A stretch of 64,000 nucleotides of DNA from JANMDS01 sp031430575 (GCA_031430575.1 JANPBT010000043.1:90525-154524); one strand, 5' to 3'. Shown: positions 17,581 to 26,142, numbered from the stretch's first letter. A program made the numbers and translations. The notes: generated by a model from the sequence alone, not told the origin.

Positions 17581-18906
17581 GTGCATTGTTGCGATTACTA
17601 CAATTTGGCCGGACATACCGGTGATCCGGCATTTACCATTGATGTGAACCGATTCACTTTTGGTGCGGGCTGTTTGGATGAAGTTGGCGATCACGCGCGC
17701 GCCTTGGGTATGAAGCGTGTAGCATTGATGACTGATAAGACCGTTGTGCAATTGCCATTTTTTGAGCACGTAAAAGCCCAAATCTGCGCCGCAGGTATTG
17801 ATTGCGTGGTCTACGATGAATGCGCGGTAGAGCCAACAGATGCGTCGTTTCAAGCGGCGGGCGCGTTTGCCCTCGCGGGTAATTTTGATGGCTTCATCTC
17901 CCTTGGTGGCGGCAGCGTGATGGACACCGCCAAGGCCGCCAATTTGCTGGCGACTTACCCCGATGAATTTTTAGCCTATGTGAATGCGCCCATCGGGCAA
18001 GGCAAAGCCGTGCCCGGCGCATTGAAGCCGCACATTGCCTGCCCGACCACGGTGGGCACCGGCAGCGAAGTCACCGGCGTTGCCATTTTTTATCTCACGC
18101 CGATGCAAGCAAAGACCGGTATGATCTCGCGTCACCTTTTGCCGAGCCACGCGTTGATCGATCCAAATGTGTCGGCCACATTGCCAAGCGGGGTCATCGC
18201 AGCGAATGGATTTGATGCAATTTCGCATGCGTTGGAAGCCTATACCGCTCGCGCCCACAGCACGCGCGCGGCCGCCGCAAACGGCGCGCTACGGCCGATG
18301 AATCAGGGCGCAAATATGTGGAGCGATATGGGTGCACGAGAATCGCTGCGCTTGCTTGGGCTCTACCTTGAGCGCGCGGCCAATGATGCCAGCGATGCCG
18401 AAGCGCGAAAAAATGTGATGTTCGCCGCGTTGGTTGCCGGCATGACGTTTTCAAACACCGGCTGCCATTTGCCGCACGGCATGAGCTACGCCGTGAGCGG
18501 GCTTGTCGAGCGCGTAAACAAAGATTTCAAAGCACCGCTAGGATACCCGCAAGCCAAGGCAATGGTCCCGCACGGGATGGCCGTCGTGCTGACGGCGCCG
18601 TCGGTCTATCGCTTCACCGGCTGCGCGTGCCCAGAGCGGCATTTAGAGGCAGCGGGTGCGCTCGGCGCGGATACCCGCGGCGCAGTTGCCGACGATGCGG
18701 GCGAGATCGTTGCCAAGCGCTTGATTGCCATGATGCAGCGCGTGCAATATCCAAACGGATTGCAGGCGGTGGGTTACACCGAAGCGGATGCAGCAGCGCT
18801 TGCCGAGCGCGCATGGCCGCAAAAGCGGGTGATTGATAATGCCCCGCGCCAGACCCAAAAAGCAGATTTAGAAGCGATCTTTAGGGCTTCGATGCGGTAC
18901 TGGTAG
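17581..18906 (+). CDS. Iron-containing alcohol dehydrogenase, hydroxyacid-oxoacid transhydrogenase-like
   Basis: A group III (iron-type) dehydrogenase of 441 residues. The GTG start at 17581 is well supported by GGAGGA at 17570-17575. FISLGGGSVMDTAKAANLL is the NAD(P)-binding GGGSxxD block, and CPTTVGTGSEVTGVAIF follows. Metal ligands are expected at Asp/His in NGFDAISHALEAY and in HLPHGMSYAV and VPHGMAV. Overall order and the long C-terminus match ADHFE1-type enzymes that interconvert 4-hydroxybutyrate/2-hydroxyglutarate and oxoacids; a simple alcohol dehydrogenase is the alternative. It contains two motif copies, one perfect (17781) and one changed (18671). Confidence 0.88.
   Translation: MHCCDYYNLAGHTGDPAFTIDVNRFTFGAGCLDEVGDHARALGMKRVALMTDKTVVQLPFFEHVKAQICAAGIDCVVYDECAVEPTDASFQAAGAFALAGNFDGFISLGGGSVMDTAKAANLLATYPDEFLAYVNAPIGQGKAVPGALKPHIACPTTVGTGSEVTGVAIFYLTPMQAKTGMISRHLLPSHALIDPNVSATLPSGVIAANGFDAISHALEAYTARAHSTRAAAANGALRPMNQGANMWSDMGARESLRLLGLYLERAANDASDAEARKNVMFAALVAGMTFSNTGCHLPHGMSYAVSGLVERVNKDFKAPLGYPQAKAMVPHGMAVVLTAPSVYRFTGCACPERHLEAAGALGADTRGAVADDAGEIVAKRLIAMMQRVQYPNGLQAVGYTEADAAALAERAWPQKRVIDNAPRQTQKADLEAIFRASMRYW
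17781..17799 (+). repeat. Interspersed motif copy inside the Fe-ADH gene
   Basis: Perfect 19-bp consensus, read in frame as Ile-Cys-Ala-Ala-Gly-Ile; extended left-flank similarity (AGCCCA) is shared with the copies at 25046 and 47007. Confidence 0.95.
18671..18687 (-). repeat. Variant motif copy inside the Fe-ADH gene
   Basis: ATACCCGCGGCGCAGTT, one substitution and one missing base relative to the reverse consensus. Confidence 0.6.
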
Positions 18907-19122
18907 CGCGCGAAGCGCTCTGGTAACGCACAAAATGTTTAAGACGCTTTAGCTGCGATCGCGCGGTCGAATCGCGAATCGAAAGCGTGCGCCGCGAATC
19001 CCCTTTTTTGGGGATGTCGGCTACAAAGTTTGACCGTATACTCCATGTAGATGCAGAAAATGCACACGAGCACGGCGGAATATCAGGATTTGAAATGAGA
19101 AGAATGTTATGCGGGATTATCA

Positions 19123-19644
19123 ATGCATTTCACGCGAACATCGCACGGGGAGCAGGAACTTGCGACCCGATCTATACCGCTCTCCGTTCCAGAGCGCAGG
19201 CTATTAGGATTCATTACTAAAGAGACGTCGGCGACCTATCTAGCCAGAAAGGTCAGGCTTGGCGAGCTCGAACGCCATCTACTTCATCTCGCACGACGCG
19301 GGCTGATCGAAATTGTGGTCGAAAATGGCACAGCGGATGGCTCAGACGTCCCGACGGTCGTCATCGTACCCACGCCGGAAACGCTTAAGGACGTACTTCA
19401 GCCGCTTTTTGCCGTGCTCGACAACAGCGCGTTGGCGGCGGTTAAGCAGAATGCAAAAAGTTTTGTGCGCATGCGGGCCGCTTTTGGTATTGAGACTGGC
19501 ATTGCAATGGTGGAAGCCGCCGATTCGCAAGAAGCGCTTTTAGTGGCGCTCGGCGCGGTGCAGCGCGAGCTTTTTGATTTGCTGGGCCGCGAAAGTGCCG
19601 CAGAATTTTTTGAGCAGGTTGTTGCCCCGACTTTTTATAGTTAA
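19123..19644 (+). CDS. Conserved-looking hypothetical protein
   Basis: A 173-residue soluble protein with no motif I recognise. The N-terminal 60 residues (ERRLLGFITKETSATYLARKVRLGELERHLLHLARRGLI) look like a winged-helix or helix-turn-helix fold, suggesting a regulator. The C-terminal half is helical and mentions no metal or cofactor motif. Codon use resembles its neighbours and it ends 16 bp before a convergent gene. The start is uncertain. The 18907-19122 gap upstream contains a small hairpin (ATCCCC-T6-GGGGAT near 18998-19013) that could end transcription of the Fe-ADH gene. Confidence 0.6.
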   Translation: MHFTRTSHGEQELATRSIPLSVPERRLLGFITKETSATYLARKVRLGELERHLLHLARRGLIEIVVENGTADGSDVPTVVIVPTPETLKDVLQPLFAVLDNSALAAVKQNAKSFVRMRAAFGIETGIAMVEAADSQEALLVALGAVQRELFDLLGRESAAEFFEQVVAPTFYS

Positions 19645-19659
19645 TGTTGGGGCGACTGG

Positions 19660-19959
19660 TTATTCGTCGTCGTCCTGACCGTATTGGCCCGAAACGATCG
19701 TAAGTTGCGGCGCAAAGGCTTTGGCCAAGGCTTTTGCAAACGGTAGCGTGCCTGCAATCACTTCCGAGATCGCTTTTTCGCCGTCTTCGCTCACCACGCG
19801 ATCAATCAAAGTTTGCTCAAACCGCGATTTCTGCGCCGCAGGTATGTGCACTCGGGCTCGGGCAATCACGTGCGCCAGCGCTTCTGCTTCGGTCGCAAAT
19901 GATTTGGCGGCAATGGTCGTGAGCCCAGAGCTTTCGAGGACGGTAATTTTATTTGCCAT
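19660..19959 (-). CDS. Small hypothetical protein
   Basis: About 99 residues from ATG 19959 (an in-frame ATG at 20010 would add 17 residues). It begins MANKITVLESSGLTTIAAK and ends in an acidic tail SGQYGQDDDE. No family recognised. A motif copy is embedded and gives the residues His-Ile-Pro-Ala-Ala-Gln. It converges on the preceding hypothetical gene and lies back to back with a membrane protein gene. Confidence 0.6.
   Translation of the reverse strand: MANKITVLESSGLTTIAAKSFATEAEALAHVIARARVHIPAAQKSRFEQTLIDRVVSEDGEKAISEVIAGTLPFAKALAKAFAPQLTIVSGQYGQDDDE
19829..19845 (+). repeat. Interspersed motif copy
   Basis: TTCTGCGCCGCAGGTAT, 16 of 17 core positions, inside the small hypothetical gene. 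Confidence 0.85.
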
Positions 19960-20123
19960 GGGGAGTGATGGAAACTGCGGTGTTGCGGAAGCGATGAGTG
20001 TAGCCCGCAATTCATCGGCGCCAGAAGCGTTTTATCGCAAGGCTATTGCAATGCGGGGGATTGCACTTATATTACGCGGTGTGGGCAATTTCGCTCACTT
20101 CTTCCGATCAATGGGGGATCAAA

Positions 20124-20519
20124 ATGGCTGACTACGATAACAACATTCCTGCAACGGTAAAACCCGCAAGCTCCAATGTGCTGATGTTCACGCACATCAT
20201 TTACGGCATTTTTGCCTTTAGCGCAATTTCAGCCGCGTCGTTTGTTGGGCTTTTAGTCTCGTTTGTCGGCTTCATCGGCGTCGTGATGGCGCATGTTTTT
20301 AGAAGTGACGCGCGCGGGACGTGGCTTGAATCTCACTACGATTGGCTCATCAAAACGTTTTGGTGGAGCTTTGCGGTTGGCTTAATTGGCTGGATTTTCG
20401 CAGTCACGATTATTGGCCTCGTTGTTGCAGTGCCACTTTGGGCAATTTTATTTATCTGGACCGCGTATCGTCTCATCGCGGGCTGGATCAATTTGTTTCG
20501 CGAAAAGCCAGTCAAGTAG
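20124..20519 (+). CDS. Small inner-membrane protein (COG3671-like)
   Basis: 131 residues. The start is ATG 20124 with GGGGGA at 20112-20117 rather than an upstream in-frame start. Four hydrophobic stretches are visible (VLMFTHIIYGIFAFSAIS; FVGLLVSFVGFIGVVMA; WSFAVGLIGWIFAVTIIGLV; LWAILFIWTAYRLIAGW), with SHYDWLIKTFWW between the second and third. This pattern matches a widespread betaproteobacterial predicted membrane protein family of unknown role. A motif stem-loop follows 23 bp after the stop. Confidence 0.8.
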   Translation: MADYDNNIPATVKPASSNVLMFTHIIYGIFAFSAISAASFVGLLVSFVGFIGVVMAHVFRSDARGTWLESHYDWLIKTFWWSFAVGLIGWIFAVTIIGLVVAVPLWAILFIWTAYRLIAGWINLFREKPVK

Positions 20520-20542
20520 TCTAACTACGCGCTGATTTTTTC

Positions 20543-20597
20543 AATACCTGCGGCGTAGATTAAGCGATTTTTGGCTTGAATCTGCGCCGCAGGTATT
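20543..20597. terminator. Inverted pair of the interspersed motif between convergent genes
   Basis: AATACCTGCGGCGTAGATT (20543-20561) and a perfect consensus copy (20579-20597) form a 19-bp stem with one G-T/G-A type mismatch and a 17-nt loop, placed between the membrane protein gene and dacB. Confidence 0.8.
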
Positions 20598-20615
20598 CCG
20601 ATTTACCGCGTTTGG

Positions 20616-22034
20616 TTACTGCGCGTAAGTCCATTCCACTGCCCGCTCCAATACGCCAAATGCCTGCGGCGCGCGCGGATGGTTGAGGATGCCGACGTAC
20701 GCAAATTGCTTGCCATCGCTGCGTCGCAGATATCCGGCCAAGGCGCGTACGTCATTTAATCCGCCGGTTTTGAGCCATGCGTTGGCGGCTGCGGAGGATT
20801 GATTAAATCGGCGGGCAAGCGTGCCATCAACCCCTGCGATGGGCATCGATTCCCGGAAGATTTGCGCCGTTGGGCTACGATGCATCGCCCGCAAGAGGGC
20901 GACCAAGGTGCGTGGGCTGATACGCTCATTGCGCGAGAGCCCAGAGCCGTTTTCCAGCACTAACTCACTTGCGGCAATGCCTTGAGCGGCGAGCCATGAT
21001 CTCACCACGCTTGCCCCGCGCAGTGCCTGGCTCGGCGCTGGATTTTTCGCCAGATCCAGCGCAAGCAGTAAATGCCGCGCCATGACGTTATTGCTAAATT
21101 TATTGACATCGGCAATCGCTGCTGGCAAGGGCAATGAGATGTGGGCATCGATCACGCTCACGCCCGCGGGAATATCGCCAGTGCGCACGACGCCCATCGC
21201 GCCACCGCCACTTTTCTTCCAGAGCCAGCGCAGGCTGCCTTCAAAAAAAGCATCGTGATTAAGCAGGCTTACAAACCATTCACGTTCTCCGCAGTCCGCT
21301 GAGTAAGTGCCGGTGAATCGAGCCGTCGCATTTTTTTCGCCATCATCAAAGCTTGCCCGCAATTTCGATTTCCAATCGCCACACGCGCCATTCGTAAGCC
21401 GCACCGTGTTTTCAACGCGCACGCCTTCGGGAAATGGCTCTGGCGAAATCGTAATCGTATTGCCAGAGACCTGCGGTGCAATTTTGAAGCCCACGGCTTT
21501 GAAATTAAAAAGCATCGCGTCGGGCTTGACGTTATATGGCCGTAGCGGCGAGTTATCAAATGCACCGGTATCGGTTTCACCCGCGACAAAGATGCGCTTA
21601 TCAATGACGACGCCACCCGCAAATTCCGCAATGCCGCGCTCACGCAAGCGCAGCATCACCCGCTCCAAATCCTCCCACGTGATTTTAGGATCACCGCTGG
21701 CGCGAATGTAGAGCGGCGTTTTCAGCACGCCGTTTTCAGCGGGGGAGTGGGCTAAAAATTCGGTGCGCCACGTATGCGTCGGCGAGAGCACTTCCAGTGC
21801 AGCGGCAGTGGTGACCAGCTTCATCACCGAGGCAGGATTCATCGGCGCATCGGGATTGTGGCTCAACAGGGTCGTGCCCGAATCGAGATTAACAACTAAA
21901 AATGCGGCGTTGGCAGCAGGGATTCCGGCTTCGACGAGCGCGCGTGAAATCTCCCGAGGAAGCGAGCCTGCAAGGCAAATCTGCGCCGCAGGTATGAGCA
22001 AAAAGCAGCTTAAAAAGCGAATCCATCTCATCAT
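20616..22034 (-). CDS. dacB: D-alanyl-D-alanine carboxypeptidase/endopeptidase (PBP4 type)
   Basis: A periplasmic penicillin-binding protein of 472 residues that trims peptidoglycan stem peptides. Start ATG 22034 overlaps the bioA stop by 4 nt (ATGA), and a signal peptide follows (RWIRFLSCFLLIPAAQICLAG). Active-site motifs are SVMK (Ser69, Lys72), SNN in KFSNNVMARHL and KTGG in LKTGGLNDVRAL. The signal peptide itself contains a perfect motif copy (21978), and decayed copies lie at 21469, 20719 and 20661. Length and motif order match the PBP4/DacB family. Confidence 0.93.
   Translation of the reverse strand: MMRWIRFLSCFLLIPAAQICLAGSLPREISRALVEAGIPAANAAFLVVNLDSGTTLLSHNPDAPMNPASVMKLVTTAAALEVLSPTHTWRTEFLAHSPAENGVLKTPLYIRASGDPKITWEDLERVMLRLRERGIAEFAGGVVIDKRIFVAGETDTGAFDNSPLRPYNVKPDAMLFNFKAVGFKIAPQVSGNTITISPEPFPEGVRVENTVRLTNGACGDWKSKLRASFDDGEKNATARFTGTYSADCGEREWFVSLLNHDAFFEGSLRWLWKKSGGGAMGVVRTGDIPAGVSVIDAHISLPLPAAIADVNKFSNNVMARHLLLALDLAKNPAPSQALRGASVVRSWLAAQGIAASELVLENGSGLSRNERISPRTLVALLRAMHRSPTAQIFRESMPIAGVDGTLARRFNQSSAAANAWLKTGGLNDVRALAGYLRRSDGKQFAYVGILNHPRAPQAFGVLERAVEWTYAQ
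20661..20673 (-). repeat. Decayed motif copies in dacB
   Basis: TGCCTGCGGCGCG keeps the CCTGCGGCGC core. A related CTGCGTCGCAG core lies at 20719-20729 and ACCTGCGGTGCAATT at 21469-21483; all are in dacB. Confidence 0.4.
21978..21995 (+). repeat. Interspersed motif copy in the dacB signal-peptide region
   Basis: AATCTGCGCCGCAGGTAT; on the coding strand it gives Ile-Pro-Ala-Ala-Gln-Ile inside the signal peptide. Confidence 0.93.
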
Positions 22035-23329
22035 GAAAGCGCCTGAATGACGTCGTGTGTGACTTCTGAAAGCAACGCGATTTCGTCCGTTTGCAAGCAA
22101 TAAGGTGGCATCCAATATACCGTTTGACCAATGGGGCGAAGCAATACACCGCGCGCCATCGCCGCAGCAAACGCCCGGCGGGCAAAATCGGGATGCGAGC
22201 TGACGATATCAAACGCCCAGATCATCCCGCAATTGCGATACGACTTCACCGCACTGTGGTGGCCAATCTCATCGGCCATCGCGTTGAAAAAACGCGCCTG
22301 CTCGGCATTTCGCGCGATGACGTCTTCATCTTTAAAAATACGCAACACTTCCCGCGCCGCTGCGCACGCGAGCGGATTACCGGTGTAGGAGTGCGAATGC
22401 AAAAAACCACGGGTAACATCTTCGCTGTAAAAAGCATCAAACACCGCGTCGGTCGCCATCACCGCCGAAAGCGGTAACGTGCCGCCCGTAATGCCTTTTG
22501 ATAGACAAAGCAAATCGGGCGTGATCGGTGCTTGTTCGCAAGCGAAAAGTGTGCCGGTGCGCCCGAACCCGGTCATGATTTCATCGGCGATAAAAAGTAT
22601 GTCGTATTGCTTACAGAGGGCAAAACTGCGCCGCAGGTATTCTGCGTCATACATCGCCATGGCGTTGGCGCCTTGCACCAATGGCTCAACGATGAAGGCG
22701 GCGATTTCTCGCCCGTGTTTGGCAAAGATGGCTTCGAGCATTGCCAGCGCCGCATCGGTGCCCACCATCGCCGGGTTATCAGCGCTTAAATGTTGCTTGA
22801 GCATCGCAGCATAGGCGACGCGGAAAATGAGCACATCGGTGACGGCCAACGCGCCGACCGTTTCGCCGTGATACGCGCCTTGCAGGCTGACAAATCGCGA
22901 TTTACTGCTGCGCCCCATCAAGAGCCAATAATGCACGCTCATTTTGAGCGCAATCTCAGTCGCGCTCGCGCCGTCACTGGCGTACATCACATGACCCAAT
23001 CCGGGCGGAGCGACGGCGGCGAGCGCTTCCGCTAACTCGACGGCGGGCGCATGGGTAAAGCCTGCCAGCATCACGTGGTCGAGAGACTCTAATTGCTGCG
23101 AGATTGCGGCCTTAAGGCGTGGATGGTTGTGCCCGAAAAGATTGGTCCACCATGAGCTCACGCCATCGAGATAGCGCTTGCCCTCGAAGTCAATGAGCCA
23201 AGCGCCGTCGCCGCGGGCGATTGGTATGATCGGTAATCGTTCATGGTGTGCCATTTGCGTACAGGGATGCCAGACGGCTTGGCGAGAACGCTGCATCCAT
23301 GCATTATTTGAGTTTGAAGTTTCCAACAT
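22031..23329 (-). CDS. bioA: Adenosylmethionine-8-amino-7-oxononanoate aminotransferase
   Basis: A class III PLP-dependent aminotransferase of the biotin pathway that converts KAPA to DAPA using S-adenosylmethionine as amino donor. 432 residues, normal length. Characteristic blocks are VWHPCTQMAHHE at the N-terminus, YLDGVSSWWTNLFGHNHP, YASDGASATEIALKM, FIADEIMTGFGRTG and the PLP-lysine block LCLSKGITGGTLPLSAV. It is translationally coupled to dacB through an ATGA overlap, an unusual pairing of biotin synthesis and cell-wall trimming; other bio genes are not in the window. A motif copy sits at 22624. It is divergent from the MarR gene. Confidence 0.95.
   Translation of the reverse strand: MLETSNSNNAWMQRSRQAVWHPCTQMAHHERLPIIPIARGDGAWLIDFEGKRYLDGVSSWWTNLFGHNHPRLKAAISQQLESLDHVMLAGFTHAPAVELAEALAAVAPPGLGHVMYASDGASATEIALKMSVHYWLLMGRSSKSRFVSLQGAYHGETVGALAVTDVLIFRVAYAAMLKQHLSADNPAMVGTDAALAMLEAIFAKHGREIAAFIVEPLVQGANAMAMYDAEYLRRSFALCKQYDILFIADEIMTGFGRTGTLFACEQAPITPDLLCLSKGITGGTLPLSAVMATDAVFDAFYSEDVTRGFLHSHSYTGNPLACAAAREVLRIFKDEDVIARNAEQARFFNAMADEIGHHSAVKSYRNCGMIWAFDIVSSHPDFARRAFAAAMARGVLLRPIGQTVYWMPPYCLQTDEIALLSEVTHDVIQALS
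22624..22641 (+). repeat. Interspersed motif copy in bioA
   Basis: AACTGCGCCGCAGGTATT, lacking one T of the consensus. On the coding strand it reads Tyr-Leu-Arg-Arg-Ser, just before the conserved ADEIMTGFGRTG block. Confidence 0.9.
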
Positions 23330-23366
23330 TTACGAATTTTGCACACTTTTGCGCCAAAATAGATTG

Positions 23367-23840
23367 ATGAGCGTTCAGATCCTGGATTACGAGAAGCCCA
23401 AATACGTGCCCGTGCTGCGCGAGTTGGTGCGCGTGGTGCAAACTTTTGAGCGCTATTCTGCGGCTCATATCGAGACTTTGGGCTTCACCGCCCCGCAGTT
23501 TGACATCATCTCCACGCTGGGCAACACAGCCGGAATGACGTTTAAAGAATTGGGCCAAAAAACCCTCATTACTAAAGGCACGTTGACTGGCGTGGTCGAT
23601 CGGCTTGAGGCCAAAGGCTTGGTGAAGCGCTGCGCGGTGGCGCAAGATGCCCGCAAAACGATTGTTAAGCTGACCGCAAAGGGCAACGCTGAATTTATCC
23701 GCATTTTCCCAACGCACTTGGAGTATTGCCGGGAAGTCTTTGATCGGCTCTGCCCGCATACGCTTTCTCGTCTGGGGCATGATGCCCGCGAGCTGCGGTT
23801 GGCGTTTGAAGGGATCGTCTGTAGCGATTCCGAAACTTAA
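23367..23840 (+). CDS. MarR-family transcriptional regulator
   Basis: 157 residues from ATG 23367. The winged-helix core shows APQFDIISTLGNTAGMTFKELGQ, LITKGTLTGVVDRLEAKGLVKR (recognition helix) and the wing AQDARKTIVKLTAKG, in the usual MarR order. The cytochrome c'-b561 pair follows in the same direction after 77 bp, so control of those genes is plausible by position. The intergenic region 23841-23917 is AT-rich and includes a short symmetrical TTTAGTTCGGAATAGAACTAAA-like sequence (about 23841-23862) that could be its operator. Confidence 0.9.
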   Translation: MSVQILDYEKPKYVPVLRELVRVVQTFERYSAAHIETLGFTAPQFDIISTLGNTAGMTFKELGQKTLITKGTLTGVVDRLEAKGLVKRCAVAQDARKTIVKLTAKGNAEFIRIFPTHLEYCREVFDRLCPHTLSRLGHDARELRLAFEGIVCSDSET

Positions 23841-23862
23841 TTTAGTTCGGAATAGAACTAAA
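23841..23862. promoter_or_regulatory. Candidate operator downstream of marR, before cytochrome c' gene
   Basis: The sequence after the marR stop contains TTTAGTTC-GGAAT-AGAACTAAA, an inverted repeat with 8-bp arms. MarR proteins bind such palindromes. It could equally be a weak terminator hairpin. Confidence 0.4.
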
Positions 23863-23917
23863 TATGATATTCTTCGATCTCAAATCTATTGCCATTTAAA
23901 TCTCAAGGAGTATTCCA

Positions 23918-24364
23918 ATGCAGCGATTCCTCATTACCGCAGCGCTCAGCGCGGCTATTTTGTCGCCATTTGCCTCGGCGCAAATGAAGCCAGAAGATGC
24001 GATCAAGCATCGTAAAGCAGCCTTTAACGTGATCGCTTACAACTTTGGCTCGATAGGCGCGATGGTCAATAATCGTAAATCTTACAACAAAGATGAAGCC
24101 ATCCGCAATGCGGCAACGGCCTCCGCAGTAACCTGGCAACCGTATGAATTTTTTATCCCCGGCACCGATACTGGCGATACCAAAGCCAAGTCAAATATCT
24201 GGACTGACGCCGCAAAATTTAAGGCGGGGGCAGAAAAAATGCAAAGCGAGATGGCCAAGCTCGCAAGCGTTGCCCGCGATGGCGATGCTAATGCGCTCAA
24301 GGCGCAATTTGGCGAAGTGGGCAAAACCTGCAAGGGCTGCCACGACGACTACAGAAAAGAGTAA
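23918..24364 (+). CDS. Cytochrome c'
   Basis: A periplasmic mono-haem cytochrome with a four-helix fold. The signal peptide is MQRFLITAALSAAILSPFASAQ, the mature chain starts with MKPEDAIKHRKAAF, and the C-terminal haem site is TCKGCHDDYR, as in cytochrome c' (CxxCH near the C-terminus). AAGGAG lies upstream (about 23904). Cytochromes c' bind NO and may protect against it. Its stop overlaps the start of the b561 gene by 1 nt, so the two form an electron-transfer pair. Confidence 0.93.
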   Translation: MQRFLITAALSAAILSPFASAQMKPEDAIKHRKAAFNVIAYNFGSIGAMVNNRKSYNKDEAIRNAATASAVTWQPYEFFIPGTDTGDTKAKSNIWTDAAKFKAGAEKMQSEMAKLASVARDGDANALKAQFGEVGKTCKGCHDDYRKE

Positions 24365-25017
24365 TGCTTAAAAAAATACGCGTGTGGGATTTTCCGACAC
24401 GCGTTTTTCATTGGGCGCTTGCGATCTGCGTCACCGGTTTATTTGCCACTGGCTTGACTGGGGGCAACTGGATCGCTTGGCATGAGCGCTTTGGGTTCGT
24501 TGTGCTCGGGTTAGTGATTTTTCGTCTGATCTGGGGCTTTGCGGGTAGCGAGACATCGCGTTTTTCTAATTTTGTGCGCAGCCCACGCGTGATTTTCCAT
24601 TATTTGCGAACCGGCGAAAGCCCGACGCTGGGTCATAACCCGCTCGGCGCGCTCTCAGTCGTAGCGCTTTTGCTGGTCTTGCTTTTGCAGGCGTTGACCG
24701 GGTTAGTGGTAGACGATGATATTGCCAACAAAGGGCCGTTGGCCGATAAAGTTCCGAGCGCATGGGTTGCCTTAGCAACGACGGTGCATCGGCTCAATAA
24801 ATGGCTGCTTGGCGCTCTCGTGATCACGCACCTGTTAGCGATTGCCTACTATGCATTGGTCAAAAAAGAACAGCTGATCAAGCCGATGATTTCAGGTGAG
24901 CGCGATGTTGATAGTGGCCACGCCGCGCCGCAGTTAAAGGGCAATACATCGGCTTGGGTATTGGCGCTTACTATTGCGGCTGCCGTATATTGGCTTGTCA
25001 ATATTTTTCCAAAATAA
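24364..25017 (+). CDS. Cytochrome b561-type membrane protein
   Basis: A 217-residue di-haem b-type cytochrome of the inner membrane. It begins IRVWDFPTRVFHWALAI, with the conserved W-D-x-x-x-R-x-x-H-W signature. Further His residues in AWHERFG, VIFHYLR, TTVHRLNKW and VITHLL are placed as expected for haem ligation in four helices. Its start overlaps the cytochrome c' stop, suggesting that it passes quinol electrons to that cytochrome or a related c-type acceptor. A 30-bp perfect stem-loop follows. Confidence 0.92.
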   Translation: MLKKIRVWDFPTRVFHWALAICVTGLFATGLTGGNWIAWHERFGFVVLGLVIFRLIWGFAGSETSRFSNFVRSPRVIFHYLRTGESPTLGHNPLGALSVVALLLVLLLQALTGLVVDDDIANKGPLADKVPSAWVALATTVHRLNKWLLGALVITHLLAIAYYALVKKEQLIKPMISGERDVDSGHAAPQLKGNTSAWVLALTIAAAVYWLVNIFPK

Positions 25018-25035
25018 TCGTAAAAATACCTCAAT

Positions 25036-25105
25036 AAAACAGCCCAATCTGCGCCGCAGGTATTGACGAAAAAAACAATACCTGCGGCGCAGATTGGGCT
25101 GTTTT
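25036..25105. terminator. Perfect 30-bp inverted repeat built around two motif copies (bidirectional terminator)
   Basis: The arms 25036-25065 and 25076-25105 are exactly complementary over 30 bp, with loop ACGAAAAAAA. Each arm contains a full 19-bp consensus copy (25046-25064 and 25077-25095) plus the flank AAAACAGCCC/GGGCTGTTTT, which supplies a T-tract in both directions. It separates the convergent cytochrome b561 and fabI genes. It is the best example that the motif pair works as a transcription terminator. Confidence 0.92.
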
Positions 25106-25111
25106 GACGAT

Positions 25112-25918
25112 TTACGGGGTAGGCTTATCGCCGCCGTCGTCCATCCCTGCTGCGACGATCGAATAACCGCAATCGACATAGGTAATTTCTCCAGTAATCG
25201 CGCTGGCCAAATCGCTCATCAAAAACGCGGCCACATTGCCCACCTCATCAATGGTCACGTTACGCTTGAGCGGGGCAGCGTCGGCAACATGCTTGAGCAT
25301 TTTTCCGAATCCCGAGATGCCTGCTGCGGCAAGGGTTTTGATCGGGCCTGCCGAAATACCATTGACGCGAATGCCATCTACGCCCAGCCCCGCAGCGAGG
25401 TAGCGCACGTTCGCCTCTAGCGACGCTTTGGCTACGCCCATCGTGTTGTAGTTCGGCACCGCGCGAACTGCGCCTAAATAGGAAAGCGTTAACAACGCCC
25501 CGTTTCGCCCTTGCATCAGCGGGTGCGCCGCTTTCGCAAGGGCCGCAAAGCTATAGGCCGAAATGTCTTGCGCGGTTAAAAAAGCTGATCGCGAAAGCCC
25601 GTCTAAAAACTTTCCACCAATCGCTTCGCGCGGCGCAAAGGCGATGGCATGAACCACGCCGTCGAGCTCGCCCCACTCACGTTTGATCGTGTCAAAAGTG
25701 CTCGCAATTTCGTCATCCTTGCTCACATCGCAGCTCATGATGAGCCCGCCACCAAAATCACCCGCCAGCTTTTCAACCCGCTCGCGCATCGCTTCGCCGG
25801 CGTAGCTAAATGCCAGCGTCGCGCCCTCGCGTTGCATGGCTTTACCGATGCCGTAGGCAATCGATCGCGTTGAGAGAAGCCCCGTGAGCAAAACCTTTTT
25901 CCCAGAGAGAAAACCCAT
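25112..25918 (-). CDS. fabI: Enoyl-[acyl-carrier-protein] reductase (NADH)
   Basis: A short-chain dehydrogenase of 268 residues for the last step of fatty-acid elongation. The N-terminus GFLSGKKVLLTGLLSTRSIAYGIG carries the FabI-type nucleotide-binding pattern, DGVVHAIAFAPRE follows, and YLGAVRAVPNYNTMGVAKASLE contains the Tyr-x6-Lys catalytic pair (Y of NYNTMGVAK). GVDGIRVNGISAGPIKTLAA is the typical substrate-loop region. The single gene converges on the b561 gene and is divergent from the GGDEF-EAL gene. FabI is the triclosan target. Confidence 0.96.
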   Translation of the reverse strand: MGFLSGKKVLLTGLLSTRSIAYGIGKAMQREGATLAFSYAGEAMRERVEKLAGDFGGGLIMSCDVSKDDEIASTFDTIKREWGELDGVVHAIAFAPREAIGGKFLDGLSRSAFLTAQDISAYSFAALAKAAHPLMQGRNGALLTLSYLGAVRAVPNYNTMGVAKASLEANVRYLAAGLGVDGIRVNGISAGPIKTLAAAGISGFGKMLKHVADAAPLKRNVTIDEVGNVAAFLMSDLASAITGEITYVDCGYSIVAAGMDDGGDKPTP

Positions 25919-26142
25919 TTCTAGCCTTGTGCAATATTTGCGCTAACCATTTAAGTGACGCATTGTAGTGATCCGCCAAAAATGACTTTATGCGTATTGG
26001 GTTTTTTGGAGGGATTTGTTCTAAAATAGATTCATTAAAAATCAAAAGTCATAGACGAACTGCGCAAGTGCGCAGCGACCACGAGACCAACGACAGGGAA
26101 CATAGACGCGCGCATATTGCCGGGTCGGTTGAAATTGAGCCT

